A DNA stretch of 37,802 nucleotides from Luteimonas kalidii (GTDB lineage: Bacteria; Pseudomonadota; Gammaproteobacteria; Xanthomonadales; Xanthomonadaceae), in NCBI RefSeq assembly GCF_029887935.1, contig NZ_JARXRO010000018.1:483207-521008 (forward strand). The letters are read 5' to 3'. The position numbers were made by a program, and so were the translations under genes. This document shows, piece after piece, positions 1 through 7,602 of the stretch (within the stretch, counting starts at the first letter, position 1; every line of letters begins with the position of its first letter). The notes beneath the pieces are model-generated. The model saw only the letters and a program-made list of their open reading frames with translations. It made no database searches and had not been told where the DNA came from.

Positions 1-22
1 AGGCCCCCATCCGCCTTCGGCA

Positions 23-46
23 CCTTCCCCCGCAAGCGGGGGAAGG
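23..46 (+). promoter_or_regulatory. Perfect hairpin covering the dnaE2 ribosome binding site
   Basis: Bases 23-33 pair perfectly with 36-46 (11 bp, two-base AA centre). The 3' arm holds GGAAGG at 41-46, which lies 10 bases before the ATG at 57 and is the best Shine-Dalgarno candidate. If the hairpin forms in the mRNA it would mask this site. Similar C-run/GCAAGC/G-run palindromes are common between genes in xanthomonads (general knowledge), so it may be a dispersed repeat rather than a dedicated control element. Confidence 0.5.
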
Positions 47-56
47 AACAGCAGCC

Positions 57-3000
57 ATGAGCTGGGACGATGCCGTCGACGGCGTCGATCGGGAGACGCC
101 CGGGGGGCGGCCGTCGCGCGCATGGGAAACCGCACAGCGCCTGCGCCTGTCCGCTGCGGCCAACGACGATGCGCCGGTGGCGGACGACCTGCCCGCGTAC
201 GCCGAACTCCACTGCCTGTCCGACTTCTCGTTCCTGCGCGGCGCGGCCAGCGCGGTGGAACTGTTCGAACGCGCGCGCGCCTGCGGCTACGAGGCACTGG
301 CGATCACCGACGAGTGTTCGCTGGCGGGGATCGTGCGCGGGCTGGAGGCCTCCCGCGCCACGGGCGTGAAGCTCATCGTCGGCAGCGAATTCACCCTCGA
401 ATGCGGACTCGAGTGCGTGCTGCTGGTGGACACGGCCGCCGGCTACACCCGGCTGTGCGAACTGATCACCACCGCGCGTCGCGCGGTGAGCGGCAAGGGC
501 TACCGGCTCGCGCGCGCCGACATCGAGGCGCTGCTGTCCGACGTCGACCCCGCGGTGTGCGGGCTGTTCGCGCTGTGGATCCCGGCGCCGGAACCCGATC
601 CCGCGCAGGGCCGCTGGCTGCGCTCGGTGTTCGGCGCACGCGCCTTCCTGGCGGTGGAACTGCACCGGGAAGACGATGACGAGGCGCGGCTGGCGCAACT
701 GCTGGACCTGGCGGCGCGCCTCGACATGCCCGCGCTGGCCGCCGGCGACGTGCACATGGACGTGCGCCGCCGCCGCGCGCTGCAGGACACCATGACCGCG
801 ATCCGCCACAACACGCCGCTGTCCGAATGCGGACAACACCTGTTCCGCAACGGCGAGCGGCACCTGCGCACGCGGCGCGCGCTGGGCAACATCTACGCCG
901 TGGTCGAGGGCGGCCAGGCGCTGCTCGACAATGCTGCGCAGCTGGCCCGCCGCTGCGGCTTCGACCTCGGCAAGGGCCTGGACTATGCCTATCCGGTCGA
1001 ACTCGTGCCCGACGGCCACACGCCCACCAGCTGGCTGCGCGAACTCACCCTGCGCGGCATGCGCAGGCGCTGGCCCGACGGCGCTCCGCCGGACGTGGTG
1101 CGCCAGATCGACGACGAACTCGCCCTGATCGCCAAGCTCCGGTACGAAGCGTTCTTCCTGACCGTGGAGGACATCGTCCGCTTCGCGACCTCGCAGGGAA
1201 TCCTGTGCCAGGGCCGCGGGTCGTCGGCGAACTCGGCGGTGTGCTTCGCGCTCGGCATCACCGTGGTGAACCCGGTCGAGAGCCGGCTGCTGATGGCGCG
1301 CTTCCTGTCCGAGGAACGCGACGAACCGCCCGACATCGACGTCGACTTCGAGCACGAACGGCGCGAGGAGGTGCTGCAGTACGTCTACGCCAAGTACGGC
1401 CGCGACCGCGCGGCGCTGGCCGCGACCGTGATCCGCTACCGCGGCAAGAGCGCGGTGCGCGACGTGGCCAAGGCCTTCGGCCTGCCGCCGGACCAGGTGG
1501 CGCTGCTGGCGGAGTGCTACGGCTGGGGCAACGGCGGCTCGCCGATGGAGCAGCGGCTGCGCGAATCGGGCTTCGACCCGGACAACACGCTGATCCGGCG
1601 CGTGCTGGCGGTGACCGAGGCGCTGTGCGACCACCCGCGCCACCTGTCGCAGCATGTCGGCGGCTTCGTGATCGGCAATGCGCCGCTGTCGACCGTGGTG
1701 CCGGTGGAAAACGCCGCGATGCCCGATCGCACCATCATCCAGTGGGACAAGGACGACCTCGAGACCATGAAGCTGCTCAAGGTCGATTGCCTGGCGCTGG
1801 GCATGCTGACCTGCATCCGCAAGGCGGTCGAACTGGTGGAGCGTCATCGCGGCTATGCGCTGGACATCGCCGCATTGCCCCACGACGATCGGGTCTTCGC
1901 GATGATCCAGGCCGCCGATACCCTCGGCGTGTTCCAGATCGAATCGCGCGCGCAGATGAGCATGCTGCCGCGGCTCAGGCCGGAGAGGTACTACGACCTG
2001 GTGGTGGAGGTGGCGATCGTGCGCCCGGGCCCGATCCAGGGCGACATGGTGCATCCCTACCTGCGGCGGCGGCAGGGCAAGGAGGCGGTGACCTATCCTT
2101 CGGAGGGCATCAGGGAGATCCTCGCGCCCACGCTCGGCATCCCGCTGTTCCAGGAGCAGGTGATGGAGCTGGTGATCCACGCCGGCTACAGCCCGAGCCA
2201 GGCGGACAACCTGCGCCGTTCGATGGCGGCCTGGCGGCAGGGCGGCGACATGGAGCCGCATCGCCTCCGCATCCGCGAGCTGATGCTGAAGAAGCACTAC
2301 GCGCCCGAATTCATCGACCAGATCTTCGAACAGATCAAGGGCTTCGGCTCCTACGGGTTTCCGCAGAGCCACGCCGCCTCGTTCGCCAAGCTGGTCTACA
2401 TCAGCTGCTGGCTCAAGCGGCACGAACCGGCGGCGTTCGCCTGCGCGCTGCTCAACGCGCAGCCGATGGGGTTCTATTCCCCGAGCCAGATCGTGCAGGA
2501 CGCGCGCCGCGGGCATGCCTGCGGGCGGGCCGCGATCCAGGTTCGGCCAGTCGACGTGACCTGCAGCGAGCACGACTGCACGCTCGAAGGCGGCGGCCTG
2601 CGCGGCGACGATGGCGGCCAGGCGGCGGTGCGGCTGGGACTGCGGCAGGTGGCGGGCTTGTCCGAAGCCGTCGCCGACGCGATCGTCTCTGCACGCAGGC
2701 AGCGGCCGTTCTCCGACGTGCGCGACCTGTGCCTGCGTGCGCGTCTGGACGAAAAGGCGCGCAGCGCGCTGGCGGAGGCCGGTGCATTGCAGTCGCTGGC
2801 CGGGCACCGCCATGCCGCGCGCTGGGCGGTGGCGGGGGTGGAACGCCAGCGTCCGCTTTTGCCGGGCAGCCCTGACGAGGAAGAGATTGTCTTGCCCGAA
2901 CCGGGCCCGGGCGAGGACGTGCTGTCAGACTACCGCGCCACCGGCCTGACCCTGGGCGCGCATCCGCTGGCGCTGCTGCGCGAACGCCTACGCACGCAGC

Positions 3001-3323
3001 GCGTGCTCGATTCCCGCCAGCTGCGCGCATTGCCGCACGGCCGCGGCGCGTTCGCGGCGGGCATCGTCACCCAGCGCCAGCGTCCGGCCACGGCCAAGGG
3101 CACCATCTTCGTGACCCTCGAGGACGAGCACGGCATGGTCAACGTGGTGGTGTGGGCGCACGTCGCGCTGCGCCGGCGCAAGGCGCTGCTCGGCGCGCGG
3201 CTGATGGCGGTACGCGGCCGCTGGGAGCAGGTCGACGGCGTGCAGCACCTGATCGCCCGCGACCTGCAGGATTTCAGCCACCTGCTCGGCGATCTGCGCA
3301 CCCCCTCGCGCGATTTCCATTGA
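57..3323 (+). CDS. dnaE2: Error-prone DNA polymerase DnaE2 (ImuC)
   Basis: This is a C-family DNA polymerase alpha subunit of the DnaE2/ImuC type, which carries out translesion synthesis as part of the SOS mutasome with ImuA and ImuB. The 1088-residue length fits DnaE2 and is shorter than replicative DnaE. The PHP domain begins near residue 50 ([13 protein letters not shown]). The palm contains [11 protein letters not shown] near residues 424-434, which supplies two catalytic aspartates, and KVDCLALG near residue 577, which supplies the third. A helix-hairpin-helix region follows, and a C-terminal OB-fold starts near residue 1000 ([14 protein letters not shown]). The ATG at 57 follows GGAAGG at 41-46. 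imuA and imuB normally lie directly upstream, which here would be outside the window. Only 7 bases separate its stop from the alkB-like gene, so the two are probably co-transcribed as DNA-damage functions. Confidence 0.95.
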   Translation: MSWDDAVDGVDRETPGGRPSRAWETAQRLRLSAAANDDAPVADDLPAYAELHCLSDFSFLRGAASAVELFERARACGYEALAITDECSLAGIVRGLEASRATGVKLIVGSEFTLECGLECVLLVDTAAGYTRLCELITTARRAVSGKGYRLARADIEALLSDVDPAVCGLFALWIPAPEPDPAQGRWLRSVFGARAFLAVELHREDDDEARLAQLLDLAARLDMPALAAGDVHMDVRRRRALQDTMTAIRHNTPLSECGQHLFRNGERHLRTRRALGNIYAVVEGGQALLDNAAQLARRCGFDLGKGLDYAYPVELVPDGHTPTSWLRELTLRGMRRRWPDGAPPDVVRQIDDELALIAKLRYEAFFLTVEDIVRFATSQGILCQGRGSSANSAVCFALGITVVNPVESRLLMARFLSEERDEPPDIDVDFEHERREEVLQYVYAKYGRDRAALAATVIRYRGKSAVRDVAKAFGLPPDQVALLAECYGWGNGGSPMEQRLRESGFDPDNTLIRRVLAVTEALCDHPRHLSQHVGGFVIGNAPLSTVVPVENAAMPDRTIIQWDKDDLETMKLLKVDCLALGMLTCIRKAVELVERHRGYALDIAALPHDDRVFAMIQAADTLGVFQIESRAQMSMLPRLRPERYYDLVVEVAIVRPGPIQGDMVHPYLRRRQGKEAVTYPSEGIREILAPTLGIPLFQEQVMELVIHAGYSPSQADNLRRSMAAWRQGGDMEPHRLRIRELMLKKHYAPEFIDQIFEQIKGFGSYGFPQSHAASFAKLVYISCWLKRHEPAAFACALLNAQPMGFYSPSQIVQDARRGHACGRAAIQVRPVDVTCSEHDCTLEGGGLRGDDGGQAAVRLGLRQVAGLSEAVADAIVSARRQRPFSDVRDLCLRARLDEKARSALAEAGALQSLAGHRHAARWAVAGVERQRPLLPGSPDEEEIVLPEPGPGEDVLSDYRATGLTLGAHPLALLRERLRTQRVLDSRQLRALPHGRGAFAAGIVTQRQRPATAKGTIFVTLEDEHGMVNVVVWAHVALRRRKALLGARLMAVRGRWEQVDGVQHLIARDLQDFSHLLGDLRTPSRDFH

Positions 3324-3330
3324 AGCTCCC

Positions 3331-3936
3331 ATGCGCACCGCCAGCGTCTCCCGCGACGACCTGTTCGCACCTGCGATGCTGCAGCTGGTGGACGATGCGC
3401 AGGGCGGCGCACGCTACTGGCCGGGCTTCGTCGATGCGGACACGGCGCGGCGCTGGTTCGAGGTGCTCTCGGCGCAGGCCGACTGGCGCCACCTGCGCCG
3501 CCCGATGTACGACCGCGTGGTCGACGTGCCACGGTTGCTGGCGAACTACCCGGTCGACGCGCTGCCCGCGGACCTGCCGCTCGCGGACATGCTGGCGCGC
3601 GTGCGCGAACGCGTGCCGGCGCCGTTTTCCTCGATCGGAATGAATTTCTACCGCGACGGCCAGGACAGCGTGGCGATGCATGGGGACAAGCTGCATACGC
3701 TGCGCGACGGCCACCCGATCGCCCTGGTCTCGCTCGGCGCGCCGCGGCGCATGCTGATCCGCGCCGTGGCCGACCACGCCGACCGGGTCGCGATCGACCT
3801 GATGCCCGGCAGCCTGCTGGTGATGAGCCACGCGATGCAGTCCACCCACGAGCACGGCATCCCCAAGGCGCGGCATGCGGCGCCGAGGATCAGTGTAGTG
3901 TTCCGGGCGCGGCCGCCCGTTGCCAGCTTGCTGTAG
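3331..3936 (+). CDS. alkB: AlkB-like 2-oxoglutarate/Fe(II) dioxygenase
   Basis: A 201-residue protein of the AlkB family, which oxidatively removes alkyl groups such as 1-methyladenine and 3-methylcytosine from nucleic acids. The iron ligands are visible: H117 and D119 in MHGDK, and H175 in EHGIPK. The 2-oxoglutarate-binding arginines are probably R186 and R192 in PRISVVFR. The NFYRDG segment at residues 105-110 precedes the HxD motif, as is usual in this family. The usual R-x-N-x-T-F-R is relaxed here to R-x-S-x-V-F-R. The sequence resembles the ALKBH2/3-like branch common in proteobacteria more than E. coli AlkB. It starts 7 bases after dnaE2, consistent with a shared DNA-damage operon. Confidence 0.88.
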   Translation: MRTASVSRDDLFAPAMLQLVDDAQGGARYWPGFVDADTARRWFEVLSAQADWRHLRRPMYDRVVDVPRLLANYPVDALPADLPLADMLARVRERVPAPFSSIGMNFYRDGQDSVAMHGDKLHTLRDGHPIALVSLGAPRRMLIRAVADHADRVAIDLMPGSLLVMSHAMQSTHEHGIPKARHAAPRISVVFRARPPVASLL

Positions 3937-3968
3937 GCATGTCTTCGCGCATGAGCGCGGAGTGTGTG

Positions 3969-4016
3969 GTTGCGGTTGATGTTGCCGTTGCTTTTGCCGC
4001 TGCCGTTGCTGTGGCT
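3969..4016. repeat. Degenerate GTTGCY hexamer array (left end)
   Basis: Eight contiguous 6-base units: GTTGCG, GTTGAT, GTTGCC, GTTGCT, TTTGCC, GCTGCC, GTTGCT, GTGGCT. The complement is AGCAAC-like, the same unit repeated exactly at 4517-4546, so the two arrays are inverted relative to each other and frame the long inverted repeat. Confidence 0.75.
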
Positions 4017-4020
4017 CTTC

Positions 4021-4205
4021 CGAGCCGTAAAGCGAGCCGAGCATCGCAGGGCGGCGGGGCCGAAGAGCGGCCCATGTCTGAGCGCAGCGAGTTTGGGCCG
4101 CGTGCCCCGTCGACCGAGAAGCGCAGGGGACCGGGCCGGCGCAGCCGGACCGGATCGCGTCCGGCGGAGGCGGTTTTGGTGACTTTTGCCAAGACAAAAG
4201 TCACC
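4021..4205 (+). repeat. Left arm of long imperfect inverted repeat
   Basis: This arm is the reverse complement, with differences, of 4318-4501. The outer 23 bases (4021-4043) are identical to the complement of the right arm's outer end (4479-4501). A second identical block of 28 bases begins CCCATGTCTGAGCGC at 4071. The inner part holds a perfect hairpin with arms 4178-4188 and 4195-4205. Related inverted repeats with this layout are, from general knowledge, scattered between genes in xanthomonads. Confidence 0.8.
4178..4205. repeat. Perfect 11-bp hairpin (GGTGACTTTTG stem)
   Basis: Stem 4178-4188 pairs with 4195-4205 around the loop CCAAGA. It lies in the left arm of the long inverted repeat. 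The T-run is within the stem rather than after it, so it is not a textbook intrinsic terminator, although it could act as one or protect transcript ends. Confidence 0.75.
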
Positions 4206-4317
4206 CGCGCGACAGCGCGGAAGCTGTTGCGTTTGATTTTCGCATTGGGACTCCGGTTCGCCAGCGAGAACGAGAACAAACAGGCAGATGCAGAGCGTTC
4301 GGTCGCTTCGCGCCCGA

Positions 4318-4343
4318 GTTCCTTTTGACGGGCCAAAAGGAAC
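4318..4343. repeat. Perfect 10-bp hairpin (GTTCCTTTTG stem)
   Basis: Stem 4318-4327 pairs with 4334-4343 around the loop ACGGGC. It is the right-arm counterpart of the hairpin at 4178-4205. Confidence 0.72.
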
Positions 4344-4501
4344 CAAAAGCCCCTTCACCGGACGCGAGCCGTCGCGGCTTTGCCGCGCCGGTACCCTGCG
4401 CTCCTCGCCGGCGGTGGCACGGCGCCCAAACTCGCTGCGCTCAGACATGGGCGCCTCTTCGGCCACCACCGGCTGCGGTGCTCGGCTCGCTTTACGGCTC
4501 G
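4318..4501 (-). repeat. Right arm of long imperfect inverted repeat
   Basis: Reverse-complement partner of 4021-4205. It contains its own hairpin (4318-4327 with 4334-4343) at the position matching the left-arm hairpin, but with a different stem sequence. The hairpin position is therefore conserved while its bases are not, which suggests that structure rather than sequence is kept. Confidence 0.8.
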
Positions 4502-4516
4502 AAAAGCAAAGGCGCA

Positions 4517-4552
<36 letters not shown>

Positions 4553-4562
4553 CAGAAAAACG

Positions 4563-5198
4563 CTACTCCGCCTGCGCATCCATCCCCCACGTCCTGCGGA
4601 ACGCCTCCCGCGACTGGAAATCCTGCAACCAGCGCCCGAGATGCGCGTGCCCATCGGTGCCCACGCCGCAGTAGGTACTGTAGGTGACCACGCTCGCGAC
4701 GATCAGGTCGGCGAGCGAGAAATCCTCGCCCAGCAGCCAGCGCGACTTCGCCAGATGGGCGTCGAGGCGGCCGAGCGCGGCGTCGAGCCGGGACAGGGCC
4801 TCGGCGGCGAGGGGAGCATGGTGCAGGCGCTCATCGGCCTGCGGGCTCTGCGCGTAGTTCAGCACGCTGACCAGGGCGCCGTAGCTCACGTAGGCCCAGG
4901 TGGTCCAGGACAGTGCCACCAGGCGCTGCGGCGTACCCGCCGCCGGCCACAGGCCGCGTCCGACACCATGGTGTTCGCCCAGCCACTGCATGATCGCCAG
5001 CGCCTCGAACAGGGGCGTGCCGTCGACGGCGAGGGTGGGGACGACGCCGTGCGGGTTGATGGCGAGGTAGGCAGGCGACTTCTGTTCGCCCGAGGACAGG
5101 TCGAGCATGACGGTGTCGCACTCGAGGCCCAGTTCCGCGATGGCATGGACGACGGGGGTGGCGCTGGACATCGGTGCAGCGAAGAGTTTCAGGGTCAT
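4563..5198 (-). CDS. Glutathione S-transferase family protein
   Basis: A 211-residue cytosolic GST-like protein. The N-terminal thioredoxin fold (about residues 1-80) begins MTLKLFAAPMSSATPVVHA, with serines at 11-12 where beta/theta-class GSTs place the catalytic residue. The cis-proline segment HGVVPTL is followed by the glutathione-contacting stretch FEALAIMQWL. The all-helical C-terminal domain contains LLGEDFSLADLIVA, the conserved N-capping/hydrophobic staple region. The ATG at 5198 is chosen because the fold begins there and CGGAGAA lies just upstream; an in-frame extension to 5420 would run through the divergent regulator. The substrate is unknown, with detoxification by glutathione conjugation or thiol exchange being likely. 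It diverges from the WYL regulator at 5314, which may control it. Confidence 0.9.
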   Translation of the reverse strand: MTLKLFAAPMSSATPVVHAIAELGLECDTVMLDLSSGEQKSPAYLAINPHGVVPTLAVDGTPLFEALAIMQWLGEHHGVGRGLWPAAGTPQRLVALSWTTWAYVSYGALVSVLNYAQSPQADERLHHAPLAAEALSRLDAALGRLDAHLAKSRWLLGEDFSLADLIVASVVTYSTYCGVGTDGHAHLGRWLQDFQSREAFRRTWGMDAQAE

Positions 5199-5313
5199 GG
5201 CGTTCTCCGGTGGTGGGCGGACACGGTCCGCGGCAGGTGCGCCGCGGGTCGACCACAGGCTAGCCATCCTTGCGGACAGTTCCGGTCCTCGAAGCCATGG
5301 CATCCTGCCGGCC

Positions 5314-6303
5314 ATGATCGACACCTCCGCCCGCCTGCTGCGGCTCCTGTCCCTGCTGCAATCGCGGCCGTTCTGGCGCGGACCGGAGCTGGCCGCGCGG
5401 ATGGACGTCACCGAACGCACCGTGCGGCGCGACGTCGACCGCCTGCGCAGCCTGGGCTATCCCGTGGCGTCCAGCGCCGGCACGGCCGGCGGCTACCAGC
5501 TCGCGGCCGGCAGCAACCTGCCGCCGCTGCTGCTGGAGGACGACGAGGCGCTCGCGGTCTCGCTCGGGCTGCGCATGGCCACCGGCGGGACGGTGGTCGG
5601 CATGGAGGAATCCGCGTTGCGCGCACTGGCCAAGCTCGAGCAGGTGATGCCGGCGCGACTGCGCACGCGCGTGCGCAACCTGCATGCGGCCGTGCTGCCG
5701 CTGGGGCCAGGTGGGCCGGAAGTGCCGCATGCCAGGCTGGTCGCGCTGGCCAATGCCTGCCGCGCGCTGCAGCGGGTGGATTTCGATTACGAAGACCAGG
5801 AAGGCCGCGGCAGCGCGCGCAGGGTCGAACCGCACGCGCTCGTCTCTACCGAGGCGCGCTGGTACCTGCTGGCCTGGGACCTCGTCCGGGGCGACTGGCG
5901 CACCTTCCGCGTCGATCGCATTGCCGGCATGCCGCGCGGCAATGGCGAACGGTTCCTGCCGCGCAAGGTGCCCGGCGGCGATGCGGCCGCGTTCGTGTCG
6001 CGCGCGATCTCGGTGCAGCCCTATGCGGTCAAGGCCCGCATCGAGCTGCATGCGCCGCTGGCGCGCATGCGCGAACGCATTCCGGCATCGGCCGGCAAGC
6101 TGACAAGGCTCGACGCGCAGCGCTGCGAACTGGAAACCGGTGCGCAGCGACCGGACATGCTCGCCTACCACCTGGCGCTGCTGGACGTGTCCTTCGTTGT
6201 GATCGAACCGGTCGAACTGGAGCAGCACCTGCGTGCGCTGTCCCTGCGACTGTCGCGTGCGGCGCGCGCGTCCAGCAGGCGCCGGCGTGGCGCCGCGCGA
6301 TAG
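5314..6303 (+). CDS. HTH and WYL-domain transcriptional regulator (YafY/DeoR-like)
   Basis: A 329-residue regulator. An N-terminal winged helix-turn-helix (residues 1-60: RLLRLLSLLQ, then LAARMDVTERTVRRDVDRLR) binds DNA. A WYL domain follows, with ARWYLLAWDLVRGDWRTFRV near residues 180-200, and a WCX-type C-terminal extension follows that. WYL domains commonly sense ligands such as nucleotides or nucleic acids; the ligand here is unknown. The ATG at 5314 puts the start directly before the HTH. The 115-base gap to the divergent GST gene would hold both promoters, making the GST the most likely target. Confidence 0.88.
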   Translation: MIDTSARLLRLLSLLQSRPFWRGPELAARMDVTERTVRRDVDRLRSLGYPVASSAGTAGGYQLAAGSNLPPLLLEDDEALAVSLGLRMATGGTVVGMEESALRALAKLEQVMPARLRTRVRNLHAAVLPLGPGGPEVPHARLVALANACRALQRVDFDYEDQEGRGSARRVEPHALVSTEARWYLLAWDLVRGDWRTFRVDRIAGMPRGNGERFLPRKVPGGDAAAFVSRAISVQPYAVKARIELHAPLARMRERIPASAGKLTRLDAQRCELETGAQRPDMLAYHLALLDVSFVVIEPVELEQHLRALSLRLSRAARASSRRRRGAAR

Positions 6304-6335
6304 CGTGTGCGGCGCCCCTATCGCCGGGCAGTGGC

Positions 6336-6878
6336 TCAGGCGTGCTGGTCGACCCAGGCCAGATAGGCGTCCATCCAGTCCTGCAGGAACTTGCGGCTGC
6401 CTTCGGCGATGCCGCCGGCATCGTCGAGTACGTCGTCGGCCTTGAGGAAAGCCTCCGGCTGCCCGAGGGTGGGCATGTCGAGGTAGGCCAGGATCGTGCG
6501 CAGGTGCTGCTGCGCGCAGGCGGTGCCGATCGCACCGATCGACACGCCGAGGATGCCGGCGGGCTTGTCCGGGAACACGCTTTCGCCGTAGGGGCGCGAC
6601 GCGTGGTCGAGCGCATTCTTCAGCACGCCCGGGATGGAGCGGTTGTATTCGGGCGTGACGAACAGCAGGCCGTCGGCCTCCCGGATCTCCTGCTTGAGGC
6701 GCTTCACCGGCGCCGGCGGCGACTGTTCGTCGTCCTGGTTGTACAGCGGCAGGTCGTCGATGCGCACGCGGTTGAACCGCACGCCGTCCGGGGCGAGCGT
6801 GGCGAGCGCATCGGCAAGGCGGGCGTTGAACGAATCCTTGCGCAGGCTGCCGACGATCACGGCGATGGTCTTGGACAT
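6336..6878 (-). CDS. NADPH-dependent FMN reductase (flavodoxin-like)
   Basis: A 180-residue flavodoxin-fold oxidoreductase. GSLRKDSFNARL at residues 10-21 is the FMN phosphate-binding loop, and TPEYNRSIPGVLKNALDHAS at residues 75-94 is the signature of the NADPH-dependent FMN reductase/ChrR/YieF group. Members reduce FMN, quinones or metal ions such as chromate using NAD(P)H. The length is typical. It faces the WYL regulator gene with a 32-base gap and diverges from the cupin at 7039. The exact substrate cannot be told from sequence. Confidence 0.92.
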   Translation of the reverse strand: MSKTIAVIVGSLRKDSFNARLADALATLAPDGVRFNRVRIDDLPLYNQDDEQSPPAPVKRLKQEIREADGLLFVTPEYNRSIPGVLKNALDHASRPYGESVFPDKPAGILGVSIGAIGTACAQQHLRTILAYLDMPTLGQPEAFLKADDVLDDAGGIAEGSRKFLQDWMDAYLAWVDQHA

Positions 6879-7038
6879 GGGGCGCTTCCTGGTGGGGCCG
6901 GTCGGGTCGCGGACGACGCCCCGTCCCGGTCGATCCGCGCACGATGCCGCCGCGGGCGTGAAAGGCGCGTCGGTGGGCGCCGTTCGCGGCGCCTTGACGC
7001 GCCTTTGCGCACCGTTCCGGCAAGGGAGGGACGACGCG

Positions 7039-7401
7039 ATGCAATCGAAACATCTGCGCTTCGGCAAGGGATTCCGGCCCGCGTTCACCGTCCGCAAGGT
7101 GCAGGCCGCGGAAATGGTGCTGGCGCCGGGCGCCTGCGAAGGTGGACCGGACAACGCGCATCGCGGGACCGACCAGTGGCTGTTCGTGGTGTCCGGCACC
7201 GGACTGGCGATCGTCGACGGTGCACGACGCCGGTTGCGCGCGGGCAGCCTGCTGGTGATCGAGCGTGGCGAACGCCATGAAATCCGCAACACCGGGCGCA
7301 CACCGCTGCGCACTCTCAATGTCTACGCACCGCCGGCCTACGACGCCGAAGGCGAGCCACTGCCGGCCGGGCGCCCGCCACGCGCATCGCGCAAGGGCTG
7401 A
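7039..7401 (+). CDS. Small cupin-domain protein
   Basis: A 120-residue single-domain cupin. The first cupin motif appears around residues 37-55 (DNAHRGTDQWLFVVSGTG), with one clear histidine and the WLFV strand. The second appears around residues 68-85 (AGSLLVIERGERHEIRNTG), with H80. The full HxH...E set of motif 1 is incomplete, so metal binding and catalysis are uncertain. The start at 7039 is well supported by the strong ribosome-binding site AAGGGAGGG at 7022-7030. An in-frame upstream extension would overlap the divergent reductase. It probably binds or isomerises a small molecule. Confidence 0.85.
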   Translation: MQSKHLRFGKGFRPAFTVRKVQAAEMVLAPGACEGGPDNAHRGTDQWLFVVSGTGLAIVDGARRRLRAGSLLVIERGERHEIRNTGRTPLRTLNVYAPPAYDAEGEPLPAGRPPRASRKG

Positions 7402-7602
7402 GCGTCGTCTCCCACGGATGCGGATCGTCACGGTCCACGGCGGCAATCGCATCACCGGCCGCTACCGGACTGCTGCCCGCTGGTGGAACGGCGGCGCGAT
7501 CCGCTCGCGCACGTACACAGGTTCGATCGCCATCGAATGCGCTGCGCCGCGGCTTGCGTGTCGGGCCCCCGCTTGGCATGGTGCAGGCGTGGTTTCACGG
7601 AC

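Noticed and set aside
5107..5313. Upstream extension of the WYL regulator
   Set aside because: It overlaps the divergent GST gene, and the HTH domain begins right after the ATG at 5314.
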